Source: Salticus scenicus (lineage: Eukaryota; Arthropoda; Arachnida; Araneae; Salticidae). From it: a stretch of 64,000 nt of DNA. The stretch lies in contig OZ005662.1 in the NCBI GenBank assembly GCA_963930645.1, positions 80,048,841 through 80,112,840 of the forward strand, in the 5' to 3' direction. Position 1 is the first letter of the stretch, and every line of letters begins with the position of its first letter. Below the pieces are notes generated by a model, which worked only from the letters and a program-made list of their open reading frames with translations, ran no database searches and had not been told where the DNA came from. A program made the position numbers and the translations under genes. Positions 34,900-43,393 of the stretch are shown one piece after another.

Positions 34900-35544
34900 T
34901 TATTTATACTTGTATAAAAACTGGATTTGATTGGGTAGAATTTGTGTTCGCAATCTCATATCTTCATCCGTTTCATTTTTTAAATCAATAAACAAGTATG
35001 AGAAGGGTTTCTTTGTAGCATCTTCATACACTTCTTGAAAAAATTTAGATTTTTTAGGGTACAACTGCCTACCCAAATGCATAATTTGGCTCATGTCGCG
35101 ACGATTTTTAAACAGAAAAATGTACTGAGCATTTAAAGATACTGTTCTAATTTCACTCCCTTTTTGAAAAAAATTTTGGGTTAAAAAAACAACACTTAGA
35201 TTTAAATGGTGACTACCTTTCGTGAATAACGAAGTCAAACGTTTATCGTTACTGCATTCGGCCATTAAATCATCTATCACAAACAAAGTATTACCATTCA
35301 AGTAATCTTTATAATTCGATGGAAAACCTTCTACAAAAGTTACATTAGGTATTTCATCATATAAAGTTTGATAAATACCATAAAACCAAACCACTTTGTC
35401 GATGGTAGGATGAAACATTTGTTCTTTAAAATGTAACAAATCTCTCATAAAAAAAGACTTGCCACATCCCGTTGGACCGGCAAGAATCATAGTAAAAGGA
35501 TGTTGTAGACGTGGAAACTCCATGATAAATGAACACAGACACAA
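34900..35544 (-). CDS. DNA-packaging ATPase (FtsK/HerA, A32-like)
   Basis: 214 residues. Walker A GPTGCGKS at 23-30, Walker B NTLFVIDDLM at 85-94, and a sensor-like VVFLTQN at 118-124 define a P-loop ATPase of the A32-like packaging family used by Polintons and related viruses to pump the genome into capsids. Length matches the family. The next Met (codon 8, MEFPRLQHPF) may be the real start because the domain begins there. It lies 24 nt downstream of the protease gene and 9 nt upstream of the next ORF. Confidence 0.93.
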   Translation of the reverse strand: MCLCSFIMEFPRLQHPFTMILAGPTGCGKSFFMRDLLHFKEQMFHPTIDKVVWFYGIYQTLYDEIPNVTFVEGFPSNYKDYLNGNTLFVIDDLMAECSNDKRLTSLFTKGSHHLNLSVVFLTQNFFQKGSEIRTVSLNAQYIFLFKNRRDMSQIMHLGRQLYPKKSKFFQEVYEDATKKPFSYLFIDLKNETDEDMRLRTQILPNQIQFLYKYK

Positions 35545-35568
35545 AATGTATACAGTTTAAATAAGTGT

Positions 35569-36051
35569 TTATTGATAAAAATTAGCATACACACGAAATC
35601 TTTTGGCAACAAAATTATAGACTCGATGGTCGTTACAGATATTCTTGGTTACAAACATAGACAAAAATTCTTTCAGGGTTTTTCCCCTACATCTACAATA
35701 TAGATAATAAACACAAAATTGGCCACAAACGGCGGTTATAGCACTCTGAAGCATCAGAGGATTATAGTTCACATGCGAAAATCGAGATGCAAAGTTCGAG
35801 ATAGGCCCTTTAAAATAACTGGGGTCGTTTCCATACGAATCAAAGAATTCCACTTCATCATCAGATTGTATGAAAAAGGCTAACCAGTGAGTTCCAGGTT
35901 CAGACGAGTCATCTGTGTTACATACGAGGCAAGCTGGATAACGCACGACCACCTCGGGTAGATGATCACTTGGGAAAACATCTAAAAAATATTTTTTCGT
36001 AATTGTATCACTGGATAAAATATTCTTGATTTGCAGAGAATCCATTTTCAT
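35569..36051 (-). CDS. Adenain/Ulp1-like capsid maturation cysteine protease
   Basis: 160 residues. Candidate catalytic residues are H55 (in GTHWLAFF), D71 (in VEFFDSYG), Q102 (LQS) and C109 (AVCGQFC). The Q-to-C spacing of seven and the His/acid positions correspond to those of adenovirus-type proteases, which cleave capsid and core precursors during maturation. Its ATG shares one base with the stop of the capsid gene (TAATG). Codon 3 is an alternative Met. The stop codon lies within a minus-strand AATAAA (35,568-35,573), so termination and polyadenylation signals coincide. Confidence 0.9.
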   Translation of the reverse strand: MKMDSLQIKNILSSDTITKKYFLDVFPSDHLPEVVVRYPACLVCNTDDSSEPGTHWLAFFIQSDDEVEFFDSYGNDPSYFKGPISNFASRFSHVNYNPLMLQSAITAVCGQFCVYYLYCRCRGKTLKEFLSMFVTKNICNDHRVYNFVAKRFRVYANFYQ

Positions 36052-37370
36052 TAATTGGCAAAGTCACATAAAACGTGTCGAGACTTGGTAATTTCAATAA
36101 TGTTTTCAAATTCTGCATACACAAACACAGAAATGGTGGATTGTAAAGCTGTGGAGAATTTTATCTCAATTCTAAAATTTCCTTGTTGTTGTAAGTTGAG
36201 GTGGGGACCGTCGCACAAATCAGGACTTAGATCGAAAGCATACAAAGTATGACCATTCACGAAATCTTCTCGTGAAATATAATTTCCAGCATCACGATTG
36301 AAACCAGAGAATAATCGATGATAAGCTCTTATATAGTTTTTATCCTCGAAATTCAATTCCAAAGGTTTGCTAGGAACAGGTTGACCGTCCATATACACAC
36401 TTAAAAAGTTAACATTGTAGTGATGAAAGTAAAAAGGGTTTAAGTCATATTTACCACTCATAGCGGCATTATCTAACAATCCAATTATGACACGTTTTGG
36501 CATAGCACCCAAAAAAACATTATCTTGCATAAAAGACATACTTCCAGCAGGTATTGTATAAGTCTTGCATAAAACTCGATCAATGGGGTATTTTGCAGAA
36601 TTTTTTTCCAAAGCTTTAGCATGCCCTAATAAAACTCCGGGGTTCACTTTCACTTTTCGAATAAACAGTGAGGCATGTTCTAACACGACGTTATATTTCT
36701 TTTCCTGACCAGCCACTTGCTTTGCCATTAAACAAAACTGGGGAGTGCTTCGAATCATTTTAATTTTCAAATCCACCATATTCAGTAAAAGTCGATTCTG
36801 TTGAAAAATGTCACAGTGTAAAGGACCGATCATATCTAAAATTTTACTTGTCTTGGTGAGTTCATGTCTTTTTACCAATCCAGGGTTTTGGGGAGTAGCT
36901 TGTGTGGGGTCGGATACAGTTAAATTTTCATCTTTGTAAAAACATTCACAGGTTAGTAAACTTTTTTTAGCATCTTCACCGAAATTCAACAAAGTTTCAA
37001 TGTAGGCGCGGTATGGATAGGTGTTACTCGAGGAAGATATTAATCTTTCGTTCAGACTCACATCGATTTGAGAAAACAATGCGTGAAAAAATAAATTAAC
37101 AGGTGCAACAGGTTCTTTATCAGCCAGAGCGGTTCCGTCAGCATTCACAATTTTCACTTTTAGGTACATGTGCGAGGAGGATAAATCTATGTATTCTTCA
37201 CCATTACCCGTAATGTTAAATTCCACAGGTCCCCCATCACGAATATTCGCGAGAGGGTGAAATTCGACGAAATGTCCTTTTTCAATAGCTGTCTGTGTGG
37301 GTGGTATCAAAAACAAGTCCAGTTCAGATTTGACACAGGCAGGTGAATCTTTATGAATGAGACCCGACAT
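36051..37370 (-). CDS. Major capsid protein, double jelly-roll type
   Basis: 439 residues, the expected size for a Polinton major capsid protein. The N-terminal region has VEFHPLANIRDGGPVEFNI followed by EEYIDLSSSHMYLKVKI, then a SQIDVSLNERLISSSSNTYP block and LETLL-like helix that recur in this family. The remainder is beta-rich with QPVPSKPLELNF, YHRLFSG and a C-terminal GNFRIEIKF strand. It would form the hexon-like trimers of an icosahedral capsid. It starts 2 nt after the stop of the core-like gene and ends overlapping the protease start. Confidence 0.9.
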   Translation of the reverse strand: MSGLIHKDSPACVKSELDLFLIPPTQTAIEKGHFVEFHPLANIRDGGPVEFNITGNGEEYIDLSSSHMYLKVKIVNADGTALADKEPVAPVNLFFHALFSQIDVSLNERLISSSSNTYPYRAYIETLLNFGEDAKKSLLTCECFYKDENLTVSDPTQATPQNPGLVKRHELTKTSKILDMIGPLHCDIFQQNRLLLNMVDLKIKMIRSTPQFCLMAKQVAGQEKKYNVVLEHASLFIRKVKVNPGVLLGHAKALEKNSAKYPIDRVLCKTYTIPAGSMSFMQDNVFLGAMPKRVIIGLLDNAAMSGKYDLNPFYFHHYNVNFLSVYMDGQPVPSKPLELNFEDKNYIRAYHRLFSGFNRDAGNYISREDFVNGHTLYAFDLSPDLCDGPHLNLQQQGNFRIEIKFSTALQSTISVFVYAEFENIIEITKSRHVLCDFAN

Positions 37371-37372
37371 GA

Positions 37373-37792
37373 TTAAGCAAAAATATCGTGTGTCTTCACT
37401 CTCTTCACTTTGGGACGAATGATGGTTTTATTAGATCGCTTTCTCTTTTTATAGCGTTGTCCTGAACCAATCATTGTTTTCATTTTTGTAGCAGCTTTGT
37501 CAGTTAAATTTTTCCCAGCTTCTTTCAACCGACGTTTAGCAACATTTTTTATATCTTCACCTCGTGACAAGTCATTCAACACATCTACACCCGTATGAAA
37601 CAATTGTTTACCGACAGCTTTCGCACCCGATTTAAAAAGGGGTACTGCAGCTCGAAAAAGAGATCGAAACAGTCCACCTAATCCATATCCTTTTTGTAAT
37701 GTAGAACCTTGGTAGTAGTTCAAACCACTACCTGACTGGTGAATGTAATAATCTTCAAAAGATTTCGCACAACACTTGTAAGGAACGAACAT
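37373..37792 (-). CDS. Small basic core-like protein (pX/pVI-like)
   Basis: 139 residues. A glycine-rich N-terminal part (SGSGLNYYQGS, GYGLGGLFRSLFR) leads to an amphipathic hydrophobic helix and then a strongly basic tail (GQRYKKRKRSNKTII and KVKRVK). The sequence MIGS-G at about residue 108 fits the type II cleavage consensus of adenain-like proteases, whose gene lies nearby. Composition and position resemble adenoviral minor core or membrane-lytic precursors, but this is an analogy rather than demonstrated homology. The ATG overlaps the penton-like gene stop as TAATG. Confidence 0.7.
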   Translation of the reverse strand: MFVPYKCCAKSFEDYYIHQSGSGLNYYQGSTLQKGYGLGGLFRSLFRAAVPLFKSGAKAVGKQLFHTGVDVLNDLSRGEDIKNVAKRRLKEAGKNLTDKAATKMKTMIGSGQRYKKRKRSNKTIIRPKVKRVKTHDIFA

Positions 37793-38547
37793 TATGAGAG
37801 GTACTTTTGTCTAAAATGAAGTTTCACGATCAACTGTCCACGCTCGAATGACACCAATCGTCCTGTGTGTGTCCTTATAACAGTTTCAATTGTTTGAAAG
37901 CTTTTCCTTGAAAGAGGGACATAGTGTGGTCTGTCAAACATTTCGTGAATCATATCACCATCTTTACCTTTCACAGTAATTACTCTAAGTAAAGGGGAAA
38001 CTATATGACCAACGATCTGAGGTTCTGCTATATCCGAATATATGTAAAGTAATTTTAAATCGAAATTCGGGTCAGCTTCTTTAATCCCTTCAAAGTATTT
38101 AAAAGGACTATCGCGTATAGGATCCTCATTGTTAGCCAATTCGATCGGATAAAAGCCTAAAGTTTCGGCAAGCCCCGGTAATAACTTTATTCTAGCTGTT
38201 GGTTTTAATCCAATTTTCACTTTTCTAGTATGTTTGTTATAGCTTATCTGAATTAAACCGTTGAAGTCTTGATAGTTCATCCATTTAATAATGTCTGAAG
38301 GGCTTTCAAAAAATCCAAAGGGGATTTTAGTTCTTTTCATCGTTCCAATACCTGCATCGTATTCGTATTCATTTCCTCCGTCAAATATATTACTCCACAT
38401 ATGCGGATAAATCAATTCCACAAGTCCGACCTCCCATTCACCTTTCAGATCAAGAGGGGAAGGTAATCTCGTAATAAAATGTGAAATTTTATTTTCTGGG
38501 TAAAATTTCAAAGAACTGTCGGAAGGTAGCGTCACGTAGAAAGACAT
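37792..38547 (-). CDS. Penton-like minor capsid protein
   Basis: 251 residues. It begins MSFYVTLPSDSSLKFYPEN and continues with a LKGEWEVGLVELIYPH block, both typical of the Polinton minor capsid protein for which a single jelly-roll penton role has been proposed. Further beta-strand-rich segments and a C-terminal LIVKLHFRQKYLS strand are seen. It would occupy capsid vertices. The gene starts 37 nt after the integrase stop and overlaps the following ORF by one base. Confidence 0.85.
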   Translation of the reverse strand: MSFYVTLPSDSSLKFYPENKISHFITRLPSPLDLKGEWEVGLVELIYPHMWSNIFDGGNEYEYDAGIGTMKRTKIPFGFFESPSDIIKWMNYQDFNGLIQISYNKHTRKVKIGLKPTARIKLLPGLAETLGFYPIELANNEDPIRDSPFKYFEGIKEADPNFDLKLLYIYSDIAEPQIVGHIVSPLLRVITVKGKDGDMIHEMFDRPHYVPLSRKSFQTIETVIRTHTGRLVSFERGQLIVKLHFRQKYLS

Positions 38548-38584
38548 GTTGGCGAATGATTCTCAAAAGAAATGTCGATTCAAT

Positions 38585-39628
38585 TTATAAATGGAATAAA
38601 TTAGAAGCCAGTATCCATTGGTCGAATTTAGAAGGATATCCTTTATATTTCACTTTATACTCTAATCGCCCTTTTCTCATTCGCTTTTTTAAGATTTTTT
38701 CGATAGCAAAGTTCTCTTTAGGTTGAACTTTTTGAAGTTCTTCTGCGTAAAATGTCCCTAAGATAGGTTCGTTCATCAAATCCTTGATCCGGTAGACGGG
38801 CGGTTCCCGTCGCACGCACTCGGTCACGACGAAGAGTTCTTCCGTCCAATTAGTTTCGTATCCTTTTTCAAAGGTTAATTTTTGTTTGGATACTCGAACC
38901 GTATCTCCCGGTTTAAATACGCAAGACTTTCTCTTTTCATTCCCCATATCTCCGTACAGAGTAAACCACACGTCGCTTTCATTTTCCGGAGTTACTTCGG
39001 CGGGCGCCCTTTTAATACTCGAATGATAAGTATGGTTATAACTATAAAGTAATTGATCTAACACGTCTAGGTAGCGATAAGTACGACGACTAGTAAAATA
39101 TTTCCACATTTTAGTTTTTAAAGTACGGTTAAATCGTTCTACTACGGACGCTTTCGTGTTGTTAAAAGTTCTGAAAAATTTCACACCTTCCTCTTTGAGA
39201 AAATTTTGAAACTTGTTATTCAAAAATTCCCTTCCTGCATCCGTATTCAAACAGTTGGGTTTTCGTTCAGAGAAAATTTTTTTAAAAGCTTTCACAATCT
39301 CTTCACCTTTTTTAGATTTCAGAGGAACCGCCCACGCTCGTTTTGAGAGGATATCTATACAAGTTAAAATGTAGCGAAAACCATCGTTAAACTTTTGAAG
39401 AGACGTCAGATCGGCTAAATCCGCTTGCCACTGTTGATCAATTCTGGATACCATGACACGGTTCGTGGGGAATTTTTTTCGAATCGGTTTGTGAAGTGAA
39501 TATGCATCTATTCCTTGTAACCATTCTCGAATTTTTTTCTTTGATAACTTGCCGCGGGCAGCACGGTGTAAGGCATCTACACCTCCAAAACTTGCAACCG
39601 CTTTCGGGTCCCGATAAGTTTCCTCCAT
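38585..39628 (-). CDS. Polinton integrase with C-terminal chromodomain
   Basis: 347 residues, full length for the group. The N-terminal region has the SFGGVDALHRA and LHKPIRKKFPTNR segments usual for Maverick integrases. The rve core shows D70 (WQADLADL), D130 (LNTDAGREF) and E164 (VVERFNRTLK), so the DDE triad is intact. FKPGDTVRV begins an SH3-like region, and the last about 40 residues (FAIEKIL, LEYKVKYKGY, FDQWILASNL) form a chromodomain with the aromatic residues needed for methyl-lysine binding. It would cut the inverted-repeat tips and join them to host DNA with 6-bp spacing, possibly directed to modified chromatin. Confidence 0.95.
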   Translation of the reverse strand: MEETYRDPKAVASFGGVDALHRAARGKLSKKKIREWLQGIDAYSLHKPIRKKFPTNRVMVSRIDQQWQADLADLTSLQKFNDGFRYILTCIDILSKRAWAVPLKSKKGEEIVKAFKKIFSERKPNCLNTDAGREFLNNKFQNFLKEEGVKFFRTFNNTKASVVERFNRTLKTKMWKYFTSRRTYRYLDVLDQLLYSYNHTYHSSIKRAPAEVTPENESDVWFTLYGDMGNEKRKSCVFKPGDTVRVSKQKLTFEKGYETNWTEELFVVTECVRREPPVYRIKDLMNEPILGTFYAEELQKVQPKENFAIEKILKKRMRKGRLEYKVKYKGYPSKFDQWILASNLFHL

Positions 39629-39649
39629 GACAGCACGTATGTGAAGACA

Positions 39650-39883
39650 TCACATTGAAAAGGATAAATTTCCCGTATCGTTTAAATTTAAAATAAAATC
39701 AACGTTAAACTTCCCACCTTCAGAAAAAATATAAAGAATCGAAAAGACAACACACATCACAAAATAAATGCAGAACACGAAAATCCCTTCCTCTCGGGAC
39801 GGTAACATCATGAACACTAAATGATATTCAATCGAAAAATACATATTTATATCTAAAATAGAACCATCAGGGTATATTTTCAT
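39650..39883 (-). CDS. Possible small membrane protein beside the integrase
   Basis: 77 residues with one strongly hydrophobic segment (GIFVFCIYFVMCVVFSILYI). It begins within the inner end of the right inverted repeat and ends 21 nt before the integrase start, on the same strand. Small single-helix proteins are common in viruses of this type, but no homology is recognised, and chance cannot be excluded in this AT-rich DNA. Confidence 0.3.
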   Translation of the reverse strand: MKIYPDGSILDINMYFSIEYHLVFMMLPSREEGIFVFCIYFVMCVVFSILYIFSEGGKFNVDFILNLNDTGNLSFSM

Positions 39884-40388
39884 AGGTCAGCGGTTTCGCG
39901 CACGAAAACTACTGTCTTATGGAAATATTTTTACTGCCAGGTGCCGGGTTCGAACCCCCGTCAAACCTCTCTTTTTCTTGCATACTCTACCCACATCCAC
40001 ATTCTTAAATTCAATCGATTTCTTATTTACCCCTCAATTTTTTTAAATTAATTTATTAATTAATTTCTTAATTAACCTCTTCATCAACCTTCTAATTAAT
40101 TTCCTAATTAATTTCCTAATGACTCACAAACAATAGCATGCTTTTTACCATATACCGCAAACATCACTTTAAAACCATCGTCACCTTTTACAAAAAATCA
40201 CTCATTAAATTTTTTTAATTAAATTTCCTCATTAATACCCTCGTCATCTTTCACGATCAAGTTAGAGGATGTCTCAAGGTCAATGTCAACCCATCTAGAC
40301 CCCTCAGGGGGTGGTGCGGCACCCGCACGACTTGCCGGTGCCACAGTGCCACCCCCGCCTGTGTTAAAACTCTCCTTCTTTCCCTACT
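39822..40388 (-). repeat. Polinton terminal inverted repeat, right
   Basis: Reverse complement of 23,569-24,135 with scattered mismatches. The tip CTTTCCCTACT is followed by GATATC. It contains the tRNA-like module on the plus strand: box A-like TAGGTCAGCGG at 39,883-39,893, box B GGTTCGAACCC at 39,947-39,957 and a T5 run at 39,972-39,976. Confidence 0.9.
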
Positions 40389-40394
40389 GATATC
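40389..40394. other. Polinton target site duplication, right (GATATC)
   Basis: Second copy of the hexamer at 23,563-23,568, directly after the element tip. It is followed by AAATTTCGCCGCC, which continues the interrupted foldback MITE. Confidence 0.95.
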
Positions 40395-40939
40395 AAATTT
40401 CGCCGCCGCTGTTGATTCCCGGGAACTCAATACCTTGCTTAATGAAGATCTGCCAATAACTCTGCATATATCTTCCTAATAAATCCTAATCTCTTTCGAC
40501 ATTCCTTGTTATCTGTGTTAGTTTCTTTTGGCTGCATTATAAAGTTATAATGTAAAGTATTTTTACGACGGGGTGCGTGCCCTATGTAGAAGTTTTAATT
40601 AATAAAGTTTAGTTAGTAAATACTAAAATATTATTTACGCACCCATCTGTAAAAATACTTTAAATTGTAACTTGATAATGTTGCCAAGAAACTAACACAG
40701 ATAGCAAGGAATGTTGAAAGATGTGTGGGTTTATTAGAAAGATGCATGCAGAGCTATTGGCAGATCTTCATTAAGCAAGGCATTGTGTTCCTGGGAACCA
40801 TAGCGGTGGTGAAATTTGATATCAATCCTTTTTTTTGGCTGCGTAAGAAAGGTAAGAGTTTTTACTGGGCGCGGTGACTTTTAGAATAGTATAATTTTTT
40901 ATAAGATAAATTATGTTATAGAATTTGGGTAGAAAATTA

Positions 40940-41863
40940 TCGTAACCTGACCAGGATCCTTCAGTGATATCGCTGTCAGTTATACCAGGCCTGTCCAACC
41001 CAAAACACTTGGTGGGCCGCATTGGAAATCTATTTTATTCAGGCGGGCCGCACCATATGTATAAATGTGTATGAATCATGTATGTATATACTTTTTTCGG
41101 CGGAGGGCAGATTGAAGATTCGGAGCAGTATGCATCCGAATATGCATTTAAATTATTTTCGTTCATAAATAAGCAATAGTATCATAAATTATGTCATACC
41201 TACATTAATTAACTATAATAAAAAGAATAATTGTTGGGGTTGATAATATTTCATTACAAACATGTGATTTTTTTATCTTCCATAATCGTTGAAAGGTATT
41301 TTTACTTCGAAAAGTCAAAACGGATTTGTTAATTTTTAATGTGTTAAAACCAAAGTTGTCATACTTTAAATATTGTTAGTCTCTTCGCGGGCCGCATGCG
41401 GCCCGGGGGCCGCGGGTTGGCCACCCCTGAGTTATACCACCAGTCAGCTAAAACCTGTAACACGAACGTTAGATGTGTTAGATGTTTAGGATATCATCTC
41501 ACTAAAGATTGCACCCTTGGTAAAGAGAAAATTCCCAACCCTATGTGTTCTAATTCCGGTGGGAAACATCTTGCAAGTTACAGAGGTTGCCGCAAATTTC
41601 CTGAAAACAGGAATAAAACATTCATTACTAAAATTGCTCATCCTGAAAACCAAACCTCCGACAGCCAATCCGAAATTGTTTACGTCACAGCCGACGCACT
41701 CATTAGTCAGAAACCTTTCCTTTACTTCAGCAAATTCAATCCAAATCCTCTAAATGAAATCACTGATATTCTTAACGATATCGCCTCTGAATTTAGAGTT
41801 AAAAACTTCGCAGAATTAATAATGAAACTTATAATTGCCTGTTACAATATGAAAGAAAACTGA
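40940..41863 (+). pseudogene. Jockey-type LINE ORF1 (gag) fragment split by a hAT element
   Basis: The 3' part (from 41,438) encodes zinc-knuckle sequences CVRCLGYHLTKDC and a second, degenerate C-x-x-S--KH-----C block, characteristic of Jockey-clade ORF1 nucleic-acid-binding proteins. The preceding knuckle is cut by the hAT insertion at 40,986-41,429. Its first cysteines lie upstream of the insertion, where a TGA stands at the expected position of one Cys codon. The reading frame is therefore broken twice. After the knuckles about 90 residues remain open to a TGA at 41,861. The matching copy is at 58,228-59,151. Confidence 0.75.
40986..41429. mobile_element. hAT-type MITE with 8-bp target duplication
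   Basis: 444 bp with ends CAGGCCTGTCCAACCC and the complement of CAGGGGTGGCCAACCC, flanked by AGTTATAC on both sides (40,978-40,985 and 41,430-41,437). GGGCCGC-rich subterminal regions are typical of this widespread hAT group. No transposase. The same insertion is present in the second block copy (58,274-58,717), so it predates their split. Confidence 0.9.
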
Positions 41864-42355
41864 TAGTGTAATTAATAAAATTGGCATTCTGTGGGAGGCT
41901 ATTCGTCAGCAGAATTAAAATCTCCCATAATTTAAAACTTTGTATTCTCTAAAATTGCAATGATATATATACACAAACATCTTGACTGGTAGCCCTTCCT
42001 AGCCCTTGCTTTCCATTACTTTTATGTATTTTTATTGCTTTCCGTTAAGAGGGGACTGGTATCCGAAGGTGTGGGTCTATGGTCCCGGGAACTTCGGAGG
42101 GAAGGTTCTCGAACTCTATGTTGGAGAAAAATCTTTTACAAAAATTCTGGTGTTAAAAGAAGGCGGAGATAAAAATTCCGCGAAATAAATTATAAAAGTT
42201 CACAACTCTACATTAGAGTAAAAAATACGCTTTTTAAAAATCTTCTATACAAGCTGTAGTATTCAATCATTGACATGGACTACTTAAAATGTTTATTTAG
42301 GTGTGCTTAAATTTTTATCTGATATAACAAATACACATAAGAAGTTGAAAAAAAG

Positions 42356-42391
<36 letters not shown>

Positions 42392-43393
42392 AAGGCTGGA
42401 AAGCTAATTTTACAAAAAGCTGAAAAATCTCATCCCTGGTAATTTTGACGTTTAAAAGTACAATAAACATATTAAACTTAGCTTAGAATTTCCTACAAGG
42501 AAGAATGTAAATAAATACAGACCTCTTTTTCAATTTAAAAAGCATGAGTAATTTATCTCCACATATGAAATGTTCTTGAAAAACGAATTTATTGGCAAAG
42601 ATCTTTCAAAATTAATACACATTAATATTAGTGATTATTGGAATGTCACATGAGCATTAATATTTTCTAGAGAAGAATTAATTAAAAGATCACCCCTCTC
42701 TAAACGTAAATTTTTCTATGCCCTTGTGAGTGTTTTTTTAGGGACACTTCTCTCAATATTTAAGTATAATAATAAAATCATATTGTAATAAGAATTTTTC
42801 TTTTTGAAATCGGTCAAAAATTGTTCATTTTAAATTGATGCAATAACCTCCCCTAAAAATAAATAAATAAATAAATAAAATGTGAATAAAATTAGTGACT
42901 ACATGAAAATAAAAATCCAAAGAAATAGTCCCATTAACATAACAATGATTCGAATGGGTCTAGATCAAAGCGTTATATTTTATCCATTGACAAATTATGG
43001 TAATAATAAAAAAATAATTCTATGTTGGCCTTATTTTTGTTGGAAAATAATTCCTTTGTCACACAGCGGTTTGAGCACGTAGTTTCCAAAGTAATTTTTA
43101 TTTATTTATTTATTTTTATTTATAGTAAACTGGTATCTATTCGGTATTAGAAAATATTTCAAAGCTTAAATATTTTTCATATGTAGATCTGTGCATTGCC
43201 GTTTTCTATCACACTATAATCCTTGTAGTAATCGTTTTCAAGAACACTTTTTCAAAATTTTGCATATCTAGTAACAAATTAAAGAATAAACATAGAAAAA
43301 GGATAGCAATTTAAGTTTATTTTTAAACTCATTAATACATAAGACAGTATTTTTTTTCTCTTTTAAAAAGGAAAGAAAAAAAATATATTATTA
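41864..43393. other. Intergenic AT-rich DNA
   Basis: No gene supported. There is a poly(A) tract at about 42,359-42,389 and AAAT or TTTA tetranucleotide runs near 42,858 and 43,098. The 60-residue frame at 42,006-42,188 has no recognised domain. All are repeated in the second block copy. Confidence 0.5.

Larger units (their letters stand above)
23569..40388 (-). mobile_element. Complete Polinton/Maverick (adintovirus-like) element
   Basis: 16,820 bp, bounded by inverted repeats of about 560 bp whose tips read AGTAGGGAAAG, and by a 6-bp GATATC duplication. It encodes the full core set of this group (protein-primed DNA polymerase B, retroviral-type integrase, packaging ATPase, adenain-like protease, double jelly-roll capsid, penton-like protein) plus a basic core-like protein, two small conserved proteins and an AlkB-family dioxygenase. 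All genes are on the minus strand. No frameshift or stop was found in any core gene and the insertion is absent from the duplicate block, so it appears young and possibly competent. Activity itself cannot be shown from sequence. Confidence 0.95.
23502..40885. mobile_element. Palindromic foldback MITE split by the Polinton
   Basis: The outer arms are 23,502-23,568 and 40,389-40,885. Left TTACCCCGGGCAGCAAAAA, CTTACCTTTCTTACGCAGCC and GGATTGATATCAAATTTC find their complements at about 40,816-40,880. Inside, CCAATAACTCTGCAT and ATGCAGAGCTATTGG are also paired. In the second haplotype copy the same element is uninterrupted at about 57,613-58,174 (about 560 bp). It is non-coding. The Polinton chose the GATATC in the left arm, a hexamer that also occurs in the right arm. 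Confidence 0.75.

Noticed and set aside
39438..39653. 71-residue cysteine-rich frame on the minus strand
   Set aside because: Overlaps the integrase N-terminus in another frame. Its cysteines do not form a recognised pattern.
39881..39980. tRNA gene inside the Polinton TIR
   Set aside because: Boxes A and B are good, but the acceptor and anticodon arms do not pair convincingly. Reported as a tRNA-like module instead.
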